DNA of 64,000 nt from Streptomyces sp. NBC_01237 (GTDB lineage Bacteria; Actinomycetota; Actinomycetes; Streptomycetales; Streptomycetaceae). The stretch covers positions 2,046,001 through 2,110,000 of the forward strand of contig NZ_CP108508.1 of NCBI RefSeq assembly GCF_035917275.1, written 5' to 3'. Within the stretch, counting starts at the first letter, position 1. Every line of letters starts with the position of its first letter. The notes under the pieces are model-generated. The model saw only the letters and a list, made by a program, of their open reading frames with translations, did no database searches and was not told the DNA's origin. Made by a program: the position numbers and the translations under genes. This document shows, one piece after another, positions 56,765 through 64,000 of this stretch.

Positions 56765-57160
56765 ATGTCCGTGACCGCGAACGCGACTGTGCCCGCGACC
56801 ACGCCCGCGACCGTGACCGATCACCGCCCCCGACGCCGCCGCCTCGGGGTCGCGGCCGGAGCAGCGCTCCTCACCCTGGCCGTCTCGGGCTGTTCCGGTC
56901 TCGGCCGCACCGCCGTCGGACCGGTCATCTACTCCACCGAACGGGACGCCGTGATCCTGGTGAACAGCCCCTCGGTCAAGGGCTGCCACCGGCTGGCCCC
57001 CGCCGGTGTCCACGAGGTCGAGAACCGGACGCTGGTCGATGTCGTGATGTACCGCACCCGGAACTGCACCGGCCGCGACACGACGTATGTGCCCACCACG
57101 TTCACCGACACCAAGGCACCCCCCAGCCGCCCCTGGCGCAGCTACAGCATCGTGCACTGA
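56765..57160 (+). CDS. Small putative lipoprotein
   Basis: The 131-residue protein has a long basic N-region (DHRPRRRRLG), a hydrophobic stretch (VAAGAALLTLAVSGCSGLG) and a lipobox LAVSGC with Cys at about residue 43, so it is probably a lipoprotein. The mature part of about 88 residues has two more cysteines (VKGCHRL and TRNCTGRD) that may form a disulfide. ATG has GAGGA nine bases upstream. No family recognised. Confidence 0.7.
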   Translation: MSVTANATVPATTPATVTDHRPRRRRLGVAAGAALLTLAVSGCSGLGRTAVGPVIYSTERDAVILVNSPSVKGCHRLAPAGVHEVENRTLVDVVMYRTRNCTGRDTTYVPTTFTDTKAPPSRPWRSYSIVH

Positions 57161-57275
57161 CCGGCGGGCAGCCCATGGCCCACCGGTCCGCCGGGCCACG
57201 CCCCCGGCGCCGCCCGACCGCCGCGCCGCAGGACCGGCTGCCCCGGGTCCGGCGGGCGCCGAGGCCGGGCCTCCG

Positions 57276-57971
57276 CTACACGGGCAGTGCGCGCACCCAC
57301 GTTCCGTCGTCGGTGAGATACCGGTCGACGGTGAGCCCGGCGGCCGCCAGATGTCCCTCGAACTCCTCCCGGGACAGCTCCCGCGACAGGAAGGTCTGCG
57401 TCCACCGCGCGTCGTCGAAGACATACTCCGCGTGCACCGAACGCACCCCGTCCCCGACGGGCTCCGCCGAGACGATCCGTATGGTGCCGCCCGCCGGGTC
57501 CTCCCGTTCCCAGGGCAGATCGGAGCGGTGTGCGGTGCCTTCGCGCTGGAGGAGCACGACCCCGCCGTCCTTCACGTGCCTGCGGCAGACCCGCAGCATT
57601 GCGTCCCGTACCCGGTGCTCGGGAGCGTGGACCAGGAACGACGCCAGCATCACCACGTCGAACCTCTCCGCACCGAGGTCCAGCGACTCGATGGGGCCGC
57701 AGACCGTGCGGGCGCCGCCGACGCGCTCCAGCATCTCCGGCGACTCGTCCACGGCCGTCACGGCGAAGCCGCGCTCGACCAGCGGCCGCGTCACCCGGCC
57801 CGCGCCGCAGCCCAGCTCCAGCACACTCGCTCCGGCGGGCACGGCCGCCTGGATCACGTCCGGTTCCTCGCGCACGGACAGCCGTGCGTACAGCTCGACC
57901 GCGCAGCCGTCCGGGGTGATGACGCCGGGCCCTGTCCCCGTATATCCCTCACGTACCAGTCGTCCGCTCAT
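57276..57971 (-). CDS. Class I SAM-dependent methyltransferase
   Basis: The 231-residue protein has Rossmann motif I VLELGCGAGRVTRPLVERG, motif II VTAVDESPEML, and motif IV-like RFDVVMLASFLVHAPEH, the usual class I pattern (Methyltransf_25 type). EGTAHRSDLPWEREDPAGG lies in the substrate-binding half. Substrate unknown. It stands alone between the lipoprotein gene and the broken glycohydrolase. Confidence 0.88.
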   Translation of the reverse strand: MSGRLVREGYTGTGPGVITPDGCAVELYARLSVREEPDVIQAAVPAGASVLELGCGAGRVTRPLVERGFAVTAVDESPEMLERVGGARTVCGPIESLDLGAERFDVVMLASFLVHAPEHRVRDAMLRVCRRHVKDGGVVLLQREGTAHRSDLPWEREDPAGGTIRIVSAEPVGDGVRSVHAEYVFDDARWTQTFLSRELSREEFEGHLAAAGLTVDRYLTDDGTWVRALPV

Positions 57972-58056
57972 ACCGTGTCAAACGTCCGGCCACCGGCGGC
58001 CGTTCCCCTCGTACGAGGGTCCACTCGCCGCGAGTGGCGCACGGGTCCCGGCGCTC

Positions 58057-59174
58057 TCAGCAGCCCGGGTAGCGGCCGGCGGGCCAGTCCACCGGCTCTT
58101 CGCATTCCATCGACAAGTCGTCGGCCAGTTCGGCGATCACGGCGCGGCCCTGCGTCGACGCGAGCCAGGAAGAGGGGAGTTGGCCGTCACCGTGCCGGGC
58201 ACCGAGCAGATTTCCGCAGACCGATCCGGTGGAGTCGCTGTCGCCCGAGTGGTTGACCGAGAGCAGCAGCGCCCGCTCCACGTCCCGGGCGCCCGGCAGG
58301 ACCAGCGCGCAGTACACGGCGATGGCGAGGGCCTCCTCGGCCACCCAGCCCGCCCCCAGCGACTCCACCTTCTCGGCGGTCGGCCTGCCCCTCGCGGCCA
58401 GGTCGACCGCTGCCCGCAGTGCCGCCGTCGTCTCCTCGTGGCCGGGATGACGGGCGAGAAGCTCCATCGCCCGCAGCACGGCGCCCTCCGTCGATTCGCC
58501 CTCCAGCAGGTGGGTGACGATCGCGGCGAACGCCCCGGCGGCGTACGCACCGGTGAGGTGGCCGTGGGTGATCTTCGCGCACCGGGCGGCGTCCTCGAAC
58601 ACCACCCACGAGGGCTCCCCCATCAGCCCGAACGGGGCAGACCTCATCACGGTCCCGCAGCCCTTGGAGCCGGTGTTGACCGGCCCCGGCACGGAGAGCG
58701 GAGTGTTTCCGTCCGGCGTGTGACCGGCCGCGAGTCCGGTCAGGCAGCATGGCCGGGGGCCCGGCGCGCGTACAGCCAGGGCTGTTGCCGCAGCCACCCC
58801 GTCCGTATGAGGTCGTCGCCGCCCCGGGCCGGTGGGGACGGATGGTTCTGGGTGTCCAGCCAGCGCAGGTAGGCCTGGCGCACGATGGCCGTGCGTGCGC
58901 CGCCGATCCCCTTCGCGGAGGCTCTGACCCGCGCCCTGATCAGGCCCTCGACCGTGAAGAGCGTCATCTGCGTGTCATCGGTGACGCGCCCGACGACCCC
59001 GTCCCCGTCCGCGACGGGTCCGCGCACACCGTGCTCCCCGTAAGCCCGGCGGATGCCGTCGAGCGACAGGAACTCCACCGGGTTTCCCAGCGCGTCCCCG
59101 ATCGCGCCGCCCAGCAGACAGCCTCGTACCCGGGCCCGCCGGACCGCGCCGTCCTCCCGTATCCCGCCGCTCAC
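58057..59174 (-). pseudogene. ADP-ribosylglycohydrolase family gene split by a 1-nt frameshift
   Basis: Two adjoining minus-strand frames encode the two halves of one ADP-ribosylglycohydrolase. The N-terminal half (59174 to 58740) has CLLGGAIGDALGNPVEF and TDDTQMTLFT. The C-terminal half (to 58057) has GPVNTGSKGCGTVMRSAPFG and the metal-binding NHSGDSDSTGSVCGNLLGA. The frame breaks near 58745-58752: the first frame reads YARRAPGHAA then stops, while the other enters with CLTGLAAGHTPDG; family members read through as GHACLTGL. One missing base restores a protein of about 370 residues with all catalytic Asp residues. Either a real recent mutation or a sequencing error. Confidence 0.85.
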
Positions 59175-59266
59175 AAGCCGCTCCCCCTTGTCGCTGTTCC
59201 GTCTGCCGCTCGTCGCTGTTCCGAATGCCGCGCGGCGGGTCCATGCTGGTAGGTGAGGCGATCCCT

Positions 59267-59563
59267 ATGCGTACCGGCAGTGAACCCGCGACCGCCCGCA
59301 GTCCCCTGCGGATGCGGCTCTGGCTGAGTCTATGGGGCACGATCTGGGCGCTCTTCGGGCTGGTGGCCTTCGTGCTGGCCGGTCGGCCGGGCTGGGCGGC
59401 GGCCTGCGGAGCACTGCTGTTGATCACCGTCGTGGACTTCTGCGTGGTCGTCCACCGCATCCATCAGGGGCCGCACTACCAGCCGGGCCGGAACATCCCA
59501 CCGTACGAACCCGACCGCACCGGGCACCCGCGTCCGGGCCGATCGCACGACCGGGCGGCTTGA
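59267..59563 (+). CDS. Small two-helix membrane protein (DUF6343-like)
   Basis: The 98-residue protein has two membrane helices (LWLSLWGTIWALFGLVAFVL and AAACGALLLITVVDFCVVVH) and a conserved tail HRIHQGPHYQPGRNIPPYEP that I associate with a streptomycete DUF family (DUF6343). ATG 59267 is chosen because AGGTGAGG lies 8 nt upstream and MRTGSEPATARSPLR is the usual N-terminus. Function unknown. Confidence 0.8.
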   Translation: MRTGSEPATARSPLRMRLWLSLWGTIWALFGLVAFVLAGRPGWAAACGALLLITVVDFCVVVHRIHQGPHYQPGRNIPPYEPDRTGHPRPGRSHDRAA

Positions 59564-59714
59564 GCACCCGACGGGCGCGGCAGCGGGGGCGCGGGGCACG
59601 GCAGCGAGCCGCGCGGCGGGGCGCGGGACACCGTGGCGGCGCGAGGCGGCATGGCGCACGACCACGCGCCGCAGCAGCCTCAGTCACCGGGCCCGACACT
59701 CACGGGCCCCGGCG

Positions 59715-60083
59715 TCAGCCCTGCTCGTCGAAGCGCGCCGCCTTCAGATACTCCGGGTTCGGGTCGAGGGCGGCGGCAAGCCGGAAGTGCCGGGTGGCCT
59801 GCGCCGGCCGGCCCGCGCGCTGGAAGGTCCGGGCCAACGCGAAGTGGGCGAACGCGTTGTCCGGCTCCCGCTCCAGCACCAGCTCGAATTCCAGCTCGGC
59901 CGGGCGCAGTTGGGCTGCCGCGAAGAACGCGCGGGCGCGCAGCAGCCGGGCCGCCGTGTTCTCCGGGTGGGCGGCTATCACCGAGTCGAGCAGCTTGACC
60001 GCGCCCCGTGGATCCCGGGCAGCGAGCAGTTGCTCCGCCGCACGGAAATCGATGACATGGGTTTCCGGATTACTCTCGGGCAC
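59715..60083 (-). CDS. Tetratricopeptide-repeat protein
   Basis: The 122-residue all-helical protein has about three TPR units: AAEQLLAARDPRGAVKLLDS, ARLLRARAFFAAAQLRPAEL and AHFALARTFQRAGRPAQATRH, each with the A/G-L-A spacing of the repeat. Short TPR proteins of this kind bind partner proteins; the partner is unknown. It lies upstream of coaE on the minus strand, separated by 83 nt. Confidence 0.88.
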   Translation of the reverse strand: MPESNPETHVIDFRAAEQLLAARDPRGAVKLLDSVIAAHPENTAARLLRARAFFAAAQLRPAELEFELVLEREPDNAFAHFALARTFQRAGRPAQATRHFRLAAALDPNPEYLKAARFDEQG

Positions 60084-60166
60084 GGTCGCATCCTTCCCTT
60101 CACTCGCGGGTCTCCAACGTCCGTCCGGGACGCGGTATTCCGACCGTCGACCCCACGGAGGCCGGG

Positions 60167-60769
60167 TCAGTGAGCCGCGGTCCGCCGGGTCAGCTCGTCC
60201 CAGACCTCGCGGACCCGGGGCTCCAGTGCCTCCAGCGGTCCGTCGTTGTCGACGATCAGATCCGCGACGGCCCTGCGCTCCTCGCGGGTCGCCTGGGCGG
60301 CCATCCGGGCGCGGGCGTCGGCCTCCGTCATACCGCGCAGCCGTACGAGCCGGTCGAGCTGGGTCTCGGGGGTGGCGTCCACCACGACGACCAGGTCGTA
60401 GAGCGGGGCGAGGCCGTTCTCGGTGAGAAGGGGGACGTCATGGATGACGACCGAGTCCGGGCCCGCGGCCCGTTCCAGTTCGGCGGAGCGGGCGCCGACC
60501 AGGGGGTGGACGATCGCGTTGAGTGCCGCGAGGCGGTCCGCGTCCGCGAAGACGATCGCACCGAGCGCGGGGCGGTCCAGCGTGCCGTCGGCAAGAAGGA
60601 TTCCGGTACCGAAGGCGTCCACGACGGCCGCGAGTCCGGGGGTGCCTGGCGCGACGACCTCACGCGCGATCCGGTCGGCGTCGATCAGCACGGCCCCGTA
60701 TCCGACGAGCAACCGTGACACTTCGCTCTTGCCGGCGCCGATGCCACCGGTCAGGCCCACTTTCAGCAT
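60167..60769 (-). CDS. coaE: Dephospho-CoA kinase
   Basis: Last step of coenzyme A synthesis, phosphorylating dephospho-CoA. The 200-residue P-loop kinase has [20 protein letters not shown] with a complete Walker A (GGIGAGKS, residues 8-15), [12 protein letters not shown] with the conserved Asp for CoA binding, and [13 protein letters not shown]. The start ATG 60769 gives the family N-terminus. It adjoins rpsA within a few kb, as in other actinobacteria. Confidence 0.95.
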   Translation of the reverse strand: MLKVGLTGGIGAGKSEVSRLLVGYGAVLIDADRIAREVVAPGTPGLAAVVDAFGTGILLADGTLDRPALGAIVFADADRLAALNAIVHPLVGARSAELERAAGPDSVVIHDVPLLTENGLAPLYDLVVVVDATPETQLDRLVRLRGMTEADARARMAAQATREERRAVADLIVDNDGPLEALEPRVREVWDELTRRTAAH

Positions 60770-60800
60770 GGGCCGCAGCCTACGGCCCCGGTCCGCCCCG

Positions 60801-61739
60801 TCAGACGTCGCCCTCGCGCTCGGCGAGGAACCGCTCGAATTCGCGGCCGATCTCGTCGGCGGACGGCAGATCCACCGGCTCGGCCACCAGGTTGCCCCGG
60901 GTCTCGGAGCCCGCGACCGCGTCGTACTGATGCTCAAGGCCCTCGACCAGCGAGACGAGCTCCTCGTCGCCCTGGCCGATCTGGCGGTCGATCTCGGTCT
61001 GGGTGCGGTGCGCCTCCGTGCGGAGCGAGTGCGCGAGGGTGGGCAGGACCAGGCCCGTCGCGGCGGTGATCGCCTCCAGCGCGGTGAGCGCGGCGTCCGG
61101 GTACGCGGAGCGCGCGACATAGTGCGGCACATGCGTGGCCACGCCGAGCACGTCGTGACCGGACTCCATCAGCCGGTATTCGACCAGGGACTCGGCGGAA
61201 CCGGGAACCTGCGCCTCGTCGAACGGACTGCGGTGGCCGGGCATGAGGTCGGTGCGATTGCCGTGCGGGGTGATACCGACGGGGCGGGTGTGCGGGACGC
61301 CCATCGGAATGCCGTGGAAATTGACCGCGAGCCGTACGCCGAGGCGCTCGACGATCTGCTCGACGGCGGCGGCGAACCGCTCCCACTCCACGTCCGGCTC
61401 GGGGCCCGACAGCAGCAGGAAGGGGGCACCGGTGGCGTCCTGAACCACCCGGACGTCCAGCGTGGGGGCCTCGAAGGCCGTCCAGCGGTCGCGCCGGAAG
61501 GTCAGCAGCGGGCGCCGTGCGCGGTAGTCGACGAGCCGGTCGTGGTCGAATCGGGCCACGACCTGGTGGGGCAGCGTTTCGAGCAGACCGTCGACGATCT
61601 GCTCCCCGGTCTCACCCGCGTCGATGTATCCGTCGAAGTGGTAGAGCATGACCAGGCCGGCCGACTCCTGCGCCAGCGCCATGTCGACGACGGCCAGGCC
61701 CTTCGGCTCCCATTCGTACAAACTCTGCGGATCAGGCAC
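60801..61739 (-). CDS. PAC2 family protein
   Basis: The 312-residue protein belongs to the PAC2 (proteasome assembly chaperone 2-like) family common in actinobacteria: [73 protein letters not shown] and [23 protein letters not shown] 61739 has GAGGAG 8 nt upstream. Its role in bacteria is not established, although actinobacteria do have 20S proteasomes. It precedes coaE by 31 nt and may be co-transcribed. Confidence 0.9.
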   Translation of the reverse strand: MPDPQSLYEWEPKGLAVVDMALAQESAGLVMLYHFDGYIDAGETGEQIVDGLLETLPHQVVARFDHDRLVDYRARRPLLTFRRDRWTAFEAPTLDVRVVQDATGAPFLLLSGPEPDVEWERFAAAVEQIVERLGVRLAVNFHGIPMGVPHTRPVGITPHGNRTDLMPGHRSPFDEAQVPGSAESLVEYRLMESGHDVLGVATHVPHYVARSAYPDAALTALEAITAATGLVLPTLAHSLRTEAHRTQTEIDRQIGQGDEELVSLVEGLEHQYDAVAGSETRGNLVAEPVDLPSADEIGREFERFLAEREGDV

Positions 61740-61784
61740 GGTTACCGCTCCTCCTCGTGTTCCTAGAGAAGAACACCCCCGGGA

Positions 61785-61807
61785 GCACGGGCATTCCCCG
61801 CCCGTGC
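61785..61807. other. Hairpin in the PAC2 leader
   Basis: Perfect 8-bp stem GCACGGGC with GCCCGTGC and a 7-nt loop, extended outwards by CCCGGG-type pairs. It lies 46-68 nt before the PAC2 start codon on the minus strand; it could be a leader structure or an insulator. Confidence 0.5.
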
Positions 61808-62053
61808 CCTTTCCCGGGTGATTGCGTGAGGCCCCTGGTGCGTGGTGCGTCCACCGGTGAAGTGTCCCCGTCCGCCCGCCCCGTTGAGCGGCCGCCCGCC
61901 GGCCCACCGGGGAACACGGCCGCAGACACCGACGACGAACTCCTTCTACGCGCAGTGGAGTTGCGGCCACCGGCACGACAGCGGCCCGGCCCCCCGCCGA
62001 GCGCGAAGTCGCCCCTGCCGCCCGCCCGGAAGGGGGCCCTACGGGTCGATTAT

Positions 62054-62093
62054 TGGTCCAGACCTTGACGCGACCATCCCCGGTCCCTACCGT
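62054..62093 (+). promoter_or_regulatory. Promoter with chitinase-type (DasR-like) operator before the lyase gene
   Basis: TGGTCCAGACCT (62054-62065) is exactly the 12-bp element known from streptomycete chitinase promoters and close to the DasR dre consensus. Its last base is the first of the -35 TTGACG (62065-62070), which has a 17-bp spacer to the -10 TACCGT (62088-62093). A repressor bound there would block the -35. Confidence 0.7.
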
Positions 62094-62198
62094 CACTGGG
62101 CAGCACACGTTCACAGACGCGCCCCACATTCACGTACAAGAACGTGTGCAGCGTTCGAGAAAGCTGCGAATCCGCACCTCCGACGGGAAGGCACCCCC

Positions 62199-63161
62199 AT
62201 GCGCACCCGCACTTCACTCACCGCCCTGCTGGCCGCCGCCCTCGCCACCGGTGGCCTCACCCTCGTCGCCGCCGGTCCGGCGAACGCCGCGGCCGTCATC
62301 GATGTCAGCACCGCGGCCCAGCTCAAGTCGGCACTCACCGCCGTCGCCCCCGGCGACACGATCCGGCTCGCCGACGGCACGTACACCGGCAACTTCAAGG
62401 CCACCACCCCCGGCACCTCCGGCGCCCGGATCACCCTCACCGGTTCCGCGAAAGCGGTGCTCACCGCGGGCGGCGGCTACGGGCTGCACCTCAACGGCGC
62501 CTCCTACTGGACCGTCCGGGGCATCACGGTCACCGGCGGCCAGAAGGGCATCATGACCGACACCGCGAACGGCGTCCTCATCGACTCGGTGACCGTGCAC
62601 GACCTCGACATGGAGGGCGTCCACTTCCGGAAGTCCAGCAGGAACGGGGTCCTCAAGAACTCCCGGATCTACGACACGGGGCACGACGGCCGGGGCATGG
62701 GCGAGGGCGTGTACGTCGGTACGGCGGGCGACCTCGGCGACCGGAGCGACGACGCCCAGATCCTGAACAACACGATCGGCCCCGGTGTCGGCGGCGAGAG
62801 CGTCGACATCAAGGAAGGCACCACCGGGGCGAAGATCATCGGCAACACCTTCGACGGCAACGGGCTCACCGGCGCCAACTACGACGACTCCTGGGTCGAC
62901 GTGAAGGGCAACAACGTCCTGGTCGAGGACAACAAGGGCTCCCGCACCACCAACAACGGCTACGAGACCCACACCCAGCAGAGCGGCTGGGGCTGCGGCA
63001 CCGTCTTCCGCAACAACGCCTCCAACCTCTCCGGCGCCACCGGGGACAAGCAGCTCGCCATCAACGTCACCAACAGCAGCACCGGCTGCCGGACCACCGT
63101 GTACGGCAGCAACACCGTCACCGGCGGCAAGGGCCTGACGAACATCGCCGTCACCCCGTAG
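62199..63161 (+). CDS. Secreted right-handed beta-helix protein, pectate-lyase-like
   Basis: The 320-residue product has a signal peptide (SLTALLAAALATGGLTLVAA, cleavage after GPANAAA) and then a parallel beta-helix: AAQLKSALTAVAPGDTIRLA and GTYTGNFKATTPGTSGARIT are the entry turns of the PbH1/pectate lyase family, followed by coils ending in Asn ladders (ILNNTIGPG, IIGNTFDGN, LVEDNKGS). The KGNN/EDN region and the C-terminal disulfide pair (GCGTVFRNNA, STGCRTTV) complete it. ATG 62199 follows GGGAAGG. Its promoter carries a sugar-response operator, so a polysaccharide substrate is likely, which one being unknown. Confidence 0.88.
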   Translation: MRTRTSLTALLAAALATGGLTLVAAGPANAAAVIDVSTAAQLKSALTAVAPGDTIRLADGTYTGNFKATTPGTSGARITLTGSAKAVLTAGGGYGLHLNGASYWTVRGITVTGGQKGIMTDTANGVLIDSVTVHDLDMEGVHFRKSSRNGVLKNSRIYDTGHDGRGMGEGVYVGTAGDLGDRSDDAQILNNTIGPGVGGESVDIKEGTTGAKIIGNTFDGNGLTGANYDDSWVDVKGNNVLVEDNKGSRTTNNGYETHTQQSGWGCGTVFRNNASNLSGATGDKQLAINVTNSSTGCRTTVYGSNTVTGGKGLTNIAVTP

Positions 63162-63215
63162 CCACCGCACCATCGCAAGCCCCGCACCCCCGCGGAACCT
63201 GCCCCCTGGAACACG

Positions 63216-63251
63216 AGTGAGGCCCGCCCCCCGAAGGGAGCGGGCCTCACT
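63216..63251. terminator. Bidirectional terminator between lyase gene and rpsA
   Basis: Perfect 12-bp stem AGTGAGGCCCGC with GCGGGCCTCACT and a 12-nt loop, between the convergent lyase gene and rpsA. Confidence 0.85.
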
Positions 63252-63298
63252 TACTGCTCTACAGCTGTCACAGCCGAGGAGCGAAGGGGGTCAGAGCG

Positions 63299-64000
63299 TC
63301 AGCTCTGGCCGCCCGCCAGCTTCTCGCGCAGCGCGGCCAGGGCCTCGTCCGACGCCAGGGCGCCGGAGTTGTCCGCGGACTCCGAGGAGTACGAACCGCC
63401 GCCGCCGCCACCGGTGCCACCGGAGGCTGCCGGAGCCGCGCCGGCCGGGGCAGCAGCGCCCTCGGCCGCAGCGGCCTCGTCGGCCTCGCGGGACTTGATG
63501 ACCTGAGCCTGGTGCTGCTCGAAGCGCGTCTGCGCCTCGGCGTACTGGGTCTCCCACACCTCGCGCTGAGCCTCGAAGCCCTCGAGCCAGTCGTTGGTCT
63601 CGGGGTCGAAGCCCTCGGGGTAGATGTAGTTGCCCTGGTCGTCGTACGACGCGGCCATGCCGTACAGCGTCGGGTCGAACTCGACCGAGGCCGGGTCGCC
63701 ACCGAAGGACTCGTTGGCCTGCTTCAGCGAGAGGCTGATGCGACGACGCTCGAGGTCGATGTCGATGACCTTGACGAAGATCTCGTCGTTGACCTGGACG
63801 ACCTGCTCCGGGATCTCCACGTGGCGCTCGGCCAGCTCGGAGATGTGGACCAGACCCTCGATGCCCTCGTCGACGCGCACGAACGCACCGAAGGGAACGA
63901 GCTTGGTGACCTTACCCGGGACGACCTGACCGATCTGGTGCGTCCGGGCGAACTGCTGCCACGGGTCTTCCTGCGTCGCCTTGAGCGACAGGGAGACGCG
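63299..64000 (-). CDS. rpsA: 30S ribosomal protein S1, 3' part
   Basis: mRNA-binding ribosomal protein S1; the 5' part is beyond the window and the frame is open to base 64000. The visible 233 residues start in one S1 domain (RVSLSLKATQEDPWQQFART) and continue into the last full S1 repeat: VVPGKVTKLVPFGAFVRVD, GIEGLVHISELAERHVEIPE, DIDLERRRISLSLKQA. The actinobacterial C-terminal tail follows, acidic and Ala/Gly-rich with a run of glycines (GGTGGGGGGSY). Such tails replace the last S1 domains of proteobacterial S1. Confidence 0.96.
   Translation of the reverse strand, partial: RVSLSLKATQEDPWQQFARTHQIGQVVPGKVTKLVPFGAFVRVDEGIEGLVHISELAERHVEIPEQVVQVNDEIFVKVIDIDLERRRISLSLKQANESFGGDPASVEFDPTLYGMAASYDDQGNYIYPEGFDPETNDWLEGFEAQREVWETQYAEAQTRFEQHQAQVIKSREADEAAAAEGAAAPAGAAPAASGGTGGGGGGSYSSESADNSGALASDEALAALREKLAGGQS

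Larger units (their letters stand above)
61740..62198. other. Divergent gap between PAC2 gene and beta-helix lyase
   Basis: 459 bp without a credible gene. It holds a hairpin (61785-61807) in the PAC2 leader, about 200 bp of featureless C/G-rich sequence, the lyase operator and promoter (62054-62093), and a small dyad CACGT-N6-ACGTG around 62131-62146 in the lyase leader. Confidence 0.6.

Noticed and set aside
58057..58797. An independent gene for the C-terminal half of the ADP-ribosylglycohydrolase.
   Set aside because: Its first residues are frame-shifted sequence of the N-terminal half, and the two halves align end to end with one family protein.

Overview
The window is high-GC DNA with the coding style of Streptomyces: GTG and TTG starts, 4-nt ATGA/GTGA overlaps, leaderless genes and long GC-rich hairpin terminators. 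Markers such as whiA, a second RbpA-type zinc protein, opcA and mycothiol-type enzymes agree. From memory, the gene order ctaA-ctaB-tkt-tal-zwf-opcA-pgl-pgi-secG-tpiA-pgk-gap-whiA-yvcK-rapZ-uvrC-uvrA-uvrB-rpsA follows the conserved core of the streptomycete chromosome, so most of this is chromosomal backbone, not a genomic island.

Region by region. 0-3.2 kb: end of an ABC exporter, then heme A synthesis (ctaA, ctaB). 3.5-10.1 kb: a pentose phosphate operon (tkt, tal, zwf, opcA, pgl) with coupled starts. 10.2-14.8 kb: a VOC protein, two PH-domain membrane proteins, pgi and an RbpA-family protein. 14.9-18.4 kb: secG, then lower glycolysis (pgk-tpiA, gap). 18.4-24 kb: a repeat-rich gap, then uvrC-rapZ-yvcK-whiA, each overlapping the next. 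24-27.4 kb: a secreted cysteine protease with a membrane-anchored partner, a putative regulator and a Rieske protein. 27.5-41.5 kb: uvrA, a mycothiol-type enzyme, an MBL hydrolase, TerC behind a manganese riboswitch, two TerD-family genes, uvrB, an MHYT membrane sensor, secreted GlpQ and a DNA alkyltransferase. 41.6-49.8 kb: MFS exporter, cupin, pseudouridine catabolism (psuG plus PfkB kinase), a uridine-kinase-like protein without a P-loop lysine, a nucleotidyltransferase, and an HxlR regulator divergent from an aminotransferase. 49.8-50.9 kb: two tRNA-like RNAs in permuted order beside an unrecognised gene. 51-64 kb: SWIM protein plus SNF2 helicase, slipin, a methyltransferase, a frameshifted ADP-ribosylglycohydrolase, TPR protein, coaE, PAC2 protein, a secreted beta-helix lyase under a chitinase-type operator, and the 3' part of rpsA.

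Three regulatory themes stand out. (1) uvrC, uvrB, ogt and the SNF2 helicase share a TTGTCA-N11-TANNNT promoter, the LexA-independent DNA-damage (RecA-NDp/PafBC) type, and three of the four are leaderless. (2) TerC is preceded by a complete yybP-ykoY motif whose 3' strand can alternatively pair with the terC ribosome binding site. (3) Two adjacent RNAs at 49.8-50.1 kb fold as tRNA bodies with their acceptor stem closed by a loop and their ends joined through the anticodon position. That is the topology of YrlA-class bacterial Y RNAs and is the strongest candidate for an under-described system here.
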